Assembly: GCA_017311315.1 (NCBI GenBank)
Contig: CM029664.1
Location: 39,349,939-39,413,938 of the forward strand
Source: Dendrocalamus latiflorus
Lineage: Eukaryota > Streptophyta > Magnoliopsida > Poales > Poaceae
Direction: 5' to 3'
DNA length: 64,000 nt
Part shown: in pieces, positions 56,379-64,000 of the stretch
Layout of the letters: every line of letters begins with the position of its first letter
Position numbering within the stretch: the first letter of the stretch is position 1
Translations under genes and position numbers: made by a program
The notes under the pieces: generated by a model
The model's database searches: none
Told to the model about the DNA's origin: nothing
What the model saw: only the letters and a program-made list of their open reading frames with translations

Positions 56379-57460
56379 TGAGAGTAAGGCTCCGCGGGGA
56401 AAAGCTTCGGAAATTTTTGGCACCTTTCACGGGTGGGGTTTTTTTTTTACCGTGGATTATATCTTTTAGTTTAAAATTTTAAATTCTGACTATTCGCGTA
56501 AGAAAGAGTACGAAGAGAAATATTCACGTACGACTTTAATCGATATAGATGAAATCGAAACAGTGTCAACTACAATCAACTTATAAACCTCATCTTAAAA
56601 ACACTTTGTTTGAAAGCTAGTTATTTTAGAAAACTAAGCTATAAGCCTAAAAGAACCCACTAATATCTAACGGAAGCCATTACTAGTACAACAGTTCTTA
56701 CTCCCAACAAAAGTCAGTATAGTTATGCAAGGGCTTGCGTAGAATGTAGGAAATGAAAAAAAAATACAATAATAGAAAAAATACAAGAATTTCGTAGGAG
56801 CATACATAAAACAGAGAAATGGTTCAAAGAGGTGTTTGTATGCTTCACAAGATTTTGAAGACATTCTGTAACAAATTAACACGAATTTCCAGGAGCTTGT
56901 CTACTTTGTTCCACCTATGAAGCTTGCTTTTCTGTAGGTTTCAATTCTTTCAAAAATTCTTCCATTTCAAACAAGCCCTAATACATCTAACACGCTCGTT
57001 TCTTAATAGATCTGATTAGATAGAAAAATTAATTAGCATTGGAGGCACCAGATCAACTGAGCCTTAACAGACACACAGCAAAAGGTGTTACAGGTATAGA
57101 CGCTGAAGAAATGAATGAAATTCTAAGAAACGGTTCAGGCAAAGATGAATAAGGCATTTGACAACCGCAGCAGTGAGCAAGATGCAGATAAATACTCGGG
57201 AAGGATGTGATCAGCGTACAGGTATACAGGGAAGTATCATGTTCAAAGACACTGATCACAGAGGCGGAGACAGAAGGGAACAACGACCTGGGCTAGGCTA
57301 GAGCGTTATGGGTGGGCACTCACTATATATGTGGTATTTTTCTGAATTTTGCAATGGGTTTTTGAGCTTAGACCTAGGGCTGAAGCCTTGAAGGCTCTGG
57401 CCCTGGATCCGCCCCTACTGATCAAGATTATTAGTCTGCTAGTTGGGGACTGCACAAAGT
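56379..57460. other. Intergenic sequence downstream of VPS25
   Basis: AT-rich. A hAT-type terminus (GTAGGGGCGGATCCAGGG on the minus strand) lies near 57396-57412 without a partner. The last 100-200 bp are probably the VPS25 3' UTR. Confidence 0.4.
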
Positions 57461-60155
57461 TTAGGCAGAAAATTTTACGCCCTCGTCATCTGCTGAGGTG
57501 CCCTTAAAGATAGCAGCCTTGCCCTTTTGTTCCAACAGCCTCAAAGCTCGCATGAGAACACCACGATCAATTCCCGCAAGATCTGTAACAGAGACCACAT
57601 GATAAAATGATTCAAATAAGCCACCACACTTTTAGCAGGATAAGAACATCTTTAATTGAGCTATGGGGCATGGGCTAAGTATTCCTGATGAAGCACCCCA
57701 CCTCATGTATACATGAAAATATCTACCCAACAGCAAAGTCCAATCCTACATAGATAATAGTGTTTCTACTGCAAGTTGCTTTGAGGCAAGAAAATACGGT
57801 TTGAGCCAAAAATATATTGAAAATGGGCAAATCTAATCTCATCAGTCTGAAGTTTGGTATACTTACCGGTTCCGCGTGTTTCAATTCCAGAGCGTATTTC
57901 TTCAACAGTCATTACACCATCTTCCAATCCATTGTCCTTTACCTACAAGCACAAACAAAGAGAAATACTATGACACGATGTAGACACTGTCACTATGTGT
58001 TCACAAATAGATAGCTCCTAAGGAAACATTTCAAATAAAAAAGAAGTCTTACAAAGTTCAATATGTAGTTGGCCCAATCTTGTATCCTTAGCCAAAGAAT
58101 GAGGCACTTCTTGTGACCTTTGTCCATCCACTCCGCACGCCCTGCAGTTTCAACTTAATTTAAGCAGGTGCACAACACGAAACTAAACATTATTTACCAT
58201 GAGCTGCAACAATAACTAGAAGATTTAATGGTGTGCAGAATGAACCTTCAATAACAAGAGCTGCAAGGAACACTTCCTTTGCTTCATAGTTTAGAGATCC
58301 TGCATAATATAAAGCCTGTAAATTCAGTGCAATGACAAAACAAATGAGCAAAAGCGTAGTAAAGTACTGCAAGCTCAAAAGGCTCCACGATAGGCCTTTT
58401 GAACATATTATCACCATGCCAAAATACTAGGTCATAAAATTTTCAATGAACCAAACAATTTTATGATTAGCTAATAAGACATGTTTTTGTTGAATAGCAG
58501 AAAGCAGTATATAAAACCCAAGATTAAGATAAATACATCTTACTCTCAATCTTTGGATTGGAGAACAACGGGAAATCTTCTTCCAGTGAGATTATATATA
58601 TCTTTTGACTTCTACAGTATTCAAGTATCAAATCTTTCCATAGCTGCACTTGCTTTTCACGTGTTTCTCTCACAGGCTGCAAACTGAAGGACAAATGTTG
58701 TAATGCTATAAATCTCAGTCCTGATATGTAACATAGAGTCAAAAGAAGCTTTAACAGAAGTTTTCCATAGCTAGTTTTAAGTGATGTAGCCAAATAGTTT
58801 AATTATGCAACTCAACCAAATGTAAGAATTAATAAAGTGAGGAAATGCTTCAACTGATACAAACAGGCTGTTGAAACATGCAAGGAAGATACCAGATCTT
58901 AAAATCACATATCAAGACAGATAGGCTTAGACTTGACATTTTATTGAACCAAATACCATGTTCTAAGTAGGGGGTGCTAGGAAGTATAAAGTTGTGAACA
59001 GAGACTCTTGAATAAAGGCACAGTTTCAAGAAACAAGTGCTCAAGCCTGCAAACATAGTTCTTTTAGTGATACTGAAATGCAACTCCTTTCAGTTTTTCA
59101 CTTACAAACAAAACATTATCGACAGGGTTAGTGTTTATGGTCTATAAAATGCCATCTGATGTCTTATTGGCAAGCTAGCCCAGAGTGAAACAGGGGAAGA
59201 GTTTCCTTCAGTGGAGATTAGAGAAGCTTACAAAAATTAGAATGTACCGCATGATTATAAGATATCCCAGGTACGAATACCAAGTTCACTTACTAGAAAA
59301 GGCCAAAATATTAAAGCAAAATTATGAACCACTTTGACGTGTTATTTTTCGAGTAAACTAAGTTAAATGTCAAACGAATAATTCATCTATAGGATCAATT
59401 GTGTATGTCCTAAGCTGAAATTTCCACATAAACAGAAAACAAGCACCCGCAAAACAGGGTACAAATATGACATTAAGGACAGGGTAGTGGTTATAGTCTG
59501 TAAAATACTATTTCATATCTTATTGACAAGATAGCTCAAAACAGTACAGGGAGAAGTTTCCTTAAACAAAGATTACGGAAGCTCGCAAAATTAAAACTTC
59601 CACACACGGCTGAACTGGCTGCTTCAACTCTAATTTCGCTGCACTATGCAGTCTAGTGGTAACGATATATGATCTCACATGGCTTCCTATTTTACGCGGT
59701 AGAAAGTTTTAATCTGCGCTAGTGTACCATATCCGTATTTCAACACAAAACTAAAATTTCCTTAGAGATAGAAAAGAACAACAAGCAGTATGCCTGCCAT
59801 CATCCGATACGCAAGCTCGAATTCTTATCATCTACTCAAGTAAGTGCTTGTGGCATTTCATTACCACCATAGTACATGAAGCAGAAGTTTCCACCCCAAC
59901 TCTTCACCCAGAAAGGACTTATTATTTATTAATATGACCAATTACTTAAATCAACCACCTCATATTGACCTCTTCATCCTACAGACTGCAAATTTGCAAA
60001 TGATACAACTACAACATTGTTGCTGACAGCGCGCAGTATTTCTTTACTCCAGAGTTGGGGAAAGAATGGCGGAGAGATAAAGAGAGGAGGGATTACGTGA
60101 AGTGGGGCGGGTAGTTGAAGAAGGGGGGAAGCTTGAAATCCCCCAGCGTCTGCAT
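57461..60155 (-). CDS. VPS25: VPS25, ESCRT-II complex subunit
   Basis: The six coding exons are complement(60097..60155, 58544..58683, 58246..58299, 58053..58141, 57867..57942, 57461..57582) with GT-AG introns, and join to 179 codons plus stop, the usual plant length. The protein begins MQTLGDFKLPPFFNYPPHFT, with the PPXF/Y-type entry motif that contacts VPS36/VPS22. Two winged-helix domains follow: LQPVRETREKQVQLWKDLIL, LNYEAKEVFLAALVIEG and KCLILWLRIQDWANYILNF, then VMTVEEIRSGIETRGTDLAG... and GVLMRALRLLEQKGKAAIFK, ending KGTSADDEGVKFSA. VPS25 links ESCRT-II to VPS20 of ESCRT-III when ubiquitinated membrane proteins are sorted into multivesicular bodies. No lesion is seen. The GC-rich leader at 60156-60400 fits a grass promoter-proximal region. 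Confidence 0.95.
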
Positions 60156-60419
60156 CTCCGCTGCAGCGCTCGCTCAGAAATCCGCTGCAGCGCTGGCGTG
60201 CGAAGCGGTCGGCGGGCGGACGGCCGCGGGGAGGAGAAGCCGCGCGGGCGGACGGGGACCGGATCTCGCGAGGAGCGCGGTGGTTCGGGCGGCGCGCGGT
60301 TGTGGGCTGGCGATGAGGCCCTCTGGGTCCTCTGGGGAGGAGAGAGGCGGACTGCGAGAGGGCGAATTGACTCTCCACGAGATCTGACGGCGGAGTTTAT
60401 CCTAAGAAATGGGGTTTGA

Positions 60420-61067
60420 TCAACAGTTGAACATGCGTGTAAGGTCCGTATTATCTTTTACCGATAATTTTTTATTTTAATTTATAAATAGTAATAACTT
60501 ATAAAAAACCGTAAAAAGAGAAAGAAACTCACGTATAACTTTAACCGATATAAATAAAATTACTATAGTGTATACTATAATCAACGTTTACCGCAGAAAA
60601 ATAAGTTTTAGAAGGCAATATTCTACAGAATGTGTGCCCTCTTGTGGCTCAGCTCAGCCCAAATTACGCTTTTTAGGGCAAAGTTTAGTTAGGGCCTGTT
60701 TGGGACTGCTCCGCTCCAAGTTTTCCAGCTCCGCTCCCATCTTCGCTAACCAAACAGGTCTAACTCCAAAAACTCCGCTCCAAGAAAAAGGTGGAGTTAG
60801 AGGCCAACTCCACGTTTTTTATGGAGCTCTTCAAGGGGTACTCCACAAATAAAGGTTTTCAAACTCCTCGTGGAGTTGATGAAAAATTACCCACCACTGC
60901 CATTACACAATTCCTCTCCTCCGTACCGATTGGATTTCTTTTCCACCCGACGTTCCTTCTCCGACTTCTCTTCTCCCCACCCACCCGCGCGACTCTTCTC
61001 CCCCACCCGCGCCGCCCCTCTTCTCCGCCCCCCCCCACCTGCGCCGCCCCTCTTCTCCGCCCCCCAC
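60420..61067. other. VPS25 upstream intergenic region with TE scraps
   Basis: Near 60685 'ttagggcctgtttgggact' starts a Tourist/PIF-like piece with repeated 'ctccgctcc' and 'actccac' motifs. A C-rich stretch (60960-61066) follows up to the LTR-like copy. No gene is seen. Confidence 0.35.
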
Positions 61068-64000
61068 TGTCGGACCCCGGGTTTGAACCAACCCAGAATC
61101 CCTGTGATTTCACTGCACTATTCCCTGGATCAGTAGATAGTGCTCACAGATACAATGCTGATTCATTTCATACACGATACATGTCATATTATTACAATAC
61201 CAGGGTACACAGGTCCCATATAAGGACAAGTATTACAAAAGGGGCTTTCAGGCCACATAAGTTCAGTGTACCATTGCATTATTGGCGGAAGCAAAAGGGA
61301 GGGGCTCATCTCCCCACAGGCAAGCGACCGGGATAACCTATGTGTGCTTAATATCATCCAGGGGACCTGGTTAACGTTAAGGACACCTTCCAATTAGATT
61401 GGTCGGCCAGACTGTAAGGAGAGAATAAATTCTAGCCTAACTACCACCATCTTCATTTCCTTCGCCCTCCTGATCCTGGTAGTACTCATATTGGTCTTGA
61501 TTTGCCAACTCTGGGGGAAAAGGGGGGAAAAGCGAGGTGAGCACACACAACCGTGCTCCGCGAGCCAACATTCACAGAATGCATGTAATTATATGCAAAG
61601 CTTGACAAAGAGGGCTCAGGTTTATTTATTTGCGAAGAGCGACAGTTGTAAATAATATAAGTACAAACCCTATGACTTAGCATTTAACAAAGCGAGTTTT
61701 TCTGAATTTGAGTGATGTAATAAGTATTTATTGGTGTCGGCTACATCCACCGATGCTAAAGATTTTGGATTTACTAGCTCATATCCACACTGGAGTACTT
61801 CCCTCCAGGAAAATTCAAAGGTTGGAGTACTTCCCTCCAATTTGTTTTTCTTTCCCGCCCACAAGAGTTTTAGAAATAGAACTAACTCAAGGAAGTTTTC
61901 CATGTCCGCCCCTGACCGTGGGCACGGCTATTCGAATAGTTTATTCTCTGCAGAGATCGTACACTTTACCCACAAGAGACGACCCGCTCGTTGCCCCACA
62001 CGATTCCGTAGCCGTGTGGTTGAGTAGGTCACCACAATAGCCTTTCGAACTACCTAGCCCCTTTCGTCATCTCACCTTATGGGCTGCTCCCACTGGCGGT
62101 GGGTCCCATACTTTGCACGGGATGTCACCACGGAAACTAGCGCCTTTGGACTCCACTCTCCATAACGCTAGCACGGCTGGTGACGTCACCCTCCTCTTGG
62201 TGTCCCTTTAGGCCCTCCTTTGCCCTTACAGCACTCCTTTCCACTACCGGGGAGATGAGTTTCGGGGGTTCGACAGAATTACTTAGCTAAGTTGCAATTT
62301 GCAGACTTGTGGTCGTACTGTTGTACACGGAGATGCCATCACAGGATTAAGTCCTTAATGTGTTCGGGCGGTTCCAGCCACAAGCCAATGTGCTACTTCC
62401 ACACCCACCACTCTTACCGTCCGCCCAAACAAGTATAGCAAGTTTTGAGGGTTTCGAGAAGTCTAAAATAAGTTGTCACAAAATATCCAGCCACGTACAT
62501 CCCGTGACTAGCCCAAAACTAGTGTTCAAGTTTTTGGAAGCTATGATTAGGGCAGGTAATGCCCTAGACTGGACAGAACGCGCATGGCATTTAATTTAGA
62601 CATATACCTATTTAGAATAGTAGCAGTAATACCTACGGCGACAAGGTACATGATCTATCAAAATTCAAGGAGGGTATAGCTATATACATTTTTAGATCTT
62701 CAAGTGGGAGGTAACTACCTTATAGTTCACATACTTTATACATGAAATAACGCATGCAGTTTGACTATTTTTAAACCAAGATAATTTGCAAGAAAACATA
62801 GGAGCAGAATGATCAAGAACGTTGACTCGCCTGGGTCTAAAGGTTGAGGGTCTTGCTGGTCTTGAGGTAGATTGTCCTGCTGCTCTGGCGTGCCTTCAAA
62901 TTCTACTCGAACGAAGCAAACCGACAAAGCAGGAAACAGACATAGAGCACAAATAAGCATAAAATAACAAGCAAATGAGCTCAAAAACAAGCCAAACCAG
63001 AACCAACAGAAAGGTCTTGATTTTAGAAAAATTTAGAAACAAGTTTCGCCCAAATCGGAGTTACGACGAGAGAGAACGGGTCGTTTGAATTTCCATTCCC
63101 GGGAAAATCCCAAAAATGAAAAAGGAGAGAGAGAGTTCACTCTCTGACATGCGGGTCCCGTGGGCTTTTATTTTAAATTCAGAATAATATTTATTGGGGA
63201 AAACTCTGAGCATGACAGGTGGGGTCCCTGGTTTATTTAATTTCCTCTTTTCTGAAAATGGGCCAGAGACTGACATGTGGGGCTAGGTACTGCGCAAGGG
63301 CCCACCTGTCAGCGACTTAAGCCATTTCCCTGGGGTTTAATAGTTTTAATTAAATAGAGGGCCCACGTGTCAGCCTAACTAGGGGTTTTAAAATTACTTA
63401 GGCCCACTGTCAACGAGGTGATTAGCTCCCTAATCAACAGAGGTTAACGGTTAAACGGGGGAGCTAATCGCGCGGGAGCAGAGCTCCGCCCGACCGAGCG
63501 GCGGCGGAGCCAGCCGGCGGCGAGGGTGGGCTAGGGGAGCTCGGGGAGACGGCCAAAATGGACCGCCCAACCTCGCGCGCACCCGAAGGTGGGGCGAATC
63601 GGCCCGAGGTGGACCAGGGAGGCGCCGGCGGCGAGCCCAGCGGCGGCGGAGCCAGGGGGTTGGCCGCGGCGGCGACTTCGGCAACGGGAGCGCAATTAAA
63701 CGAGGGGGGGAGCTTGTAGGGGTGTTTTGAGACTCACCGGGGAGGAGAGTGGGGCTCGGGAGGCGGTGGAGGCAGCTGGCGTCGGCGAGCTCCGAAGGTG
63801 GCGGGGGTTGGCCGGTGCCGGGGAAGATGAGTGGGGAAGCCCCGAAGTGGCGGTGCGGTTGGCTTCACGGGGTGGCGAGGACGCTCCGGCTACAAGGAAT
63901 CGGCCAGGGGTCCCTCGAATCGACGGCGGTGAGGAGTGGCCGGAGCCGGGGAAGAACGGGCGCCGGCGACTGCAAAGAGAAGGAAAACCCGATTAAACTT
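61068..64000 (+). repeat. Long-LTR-like repeat, copy B (continues beyond window)
   Basis: It starts TGTCGGACCCCGGGTTTG and matches 673-2960 in order and orientation over more than 2 kb, then goes on into a GC-rich part (63450-64000) not kept in copy A. The length without a PBS and the TG start suggest a long Gypsy LTR. The GC-rich part has open frames on both strands that I do not treat as genes. Confidence 0.5.

Noticed and set aside
63451..64000. Possible GC-rich first exon on either strand
   Set aside because: It is continuous with the long-LTR-like repeat and has no recognisable domain; the window ends before it can be resolved.

Overview
This window is a stretch of nuclear DNA from a grass (Poaceae). 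It has plant multi-exon genes with GT-AG introns, Helitron ends that fit the maize-type terminal consensus, Tourist/PIF, hAT and MULE-type MITEs, and nested LTR retrotransposons primed by tRNA-iMet. The genus cannot be told from sequence reading alone. No bacterial, organellar, CRISPR or tRNA/rRNA feature was seen.

Two intact genes were found, both on the minus strand in the right third. The first is a ubiquitin-conjugating enzyme E2 of the plant UBC8/10/28 type (four coding exons, 55236 down to 44245). Its 8.8-kb first intron holds a Copia retrotransposon nested in an older gag-only Copia-type element, and its second intron holds a MULE-like foldback element. The second is VPS25, an ESCRT-II subunit (six coding exons, 60155 down to 57461). 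Both reading frames join cleanly across all introns.

The left two thirds (1-44 kb) is accessory sequence. In order it holds: a truncated long-LTR copy (673-2960) whose relative starts at 61068 at the other end of the window; a Pack-PIF element carrying an SRC2 3' end (4040-5370); a LINE fragment; a 3141-bp hAT element with a second hAT inside it (7170-10310); a FAR1-like fragment; a non-autonomous gag-only Copia element with 1.3-kb LTRs (11724-15643); a Helitron with WAPL and S40/DUF584 gene pieces (16456-19773); two hAT elements with gene pieces (20304-21427, and 23009-24980 with a DRG exon); a non-autonomous Gypsy element with a perfect TSD (26565-30404); a second Pack-PIF (33420-34752); a LINE reverse transcriptase piece; a probable 3.3-kb LTR full of short tandem repeats; and the second, inverted copy of the 3141-bp hAT (39189-42329).

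The main result is that the 28.9 kb between the two hAT copies is inverted. Each copy has different 8-bp target duplications on its two sides, and the partner of each is found, reverse-complemented, at the other copy. Exchange between two oppositely oriented insertions would give exactly this pattern. A related repeat inside the window (15870-16440) runs unbroken across the sequence that is split between 10311 and 42330, which gives an independent internal reference for one breakpoint. Only transposon and gene-fragment sequence lies in the inverted block; UBC and VPS25 are outside it.
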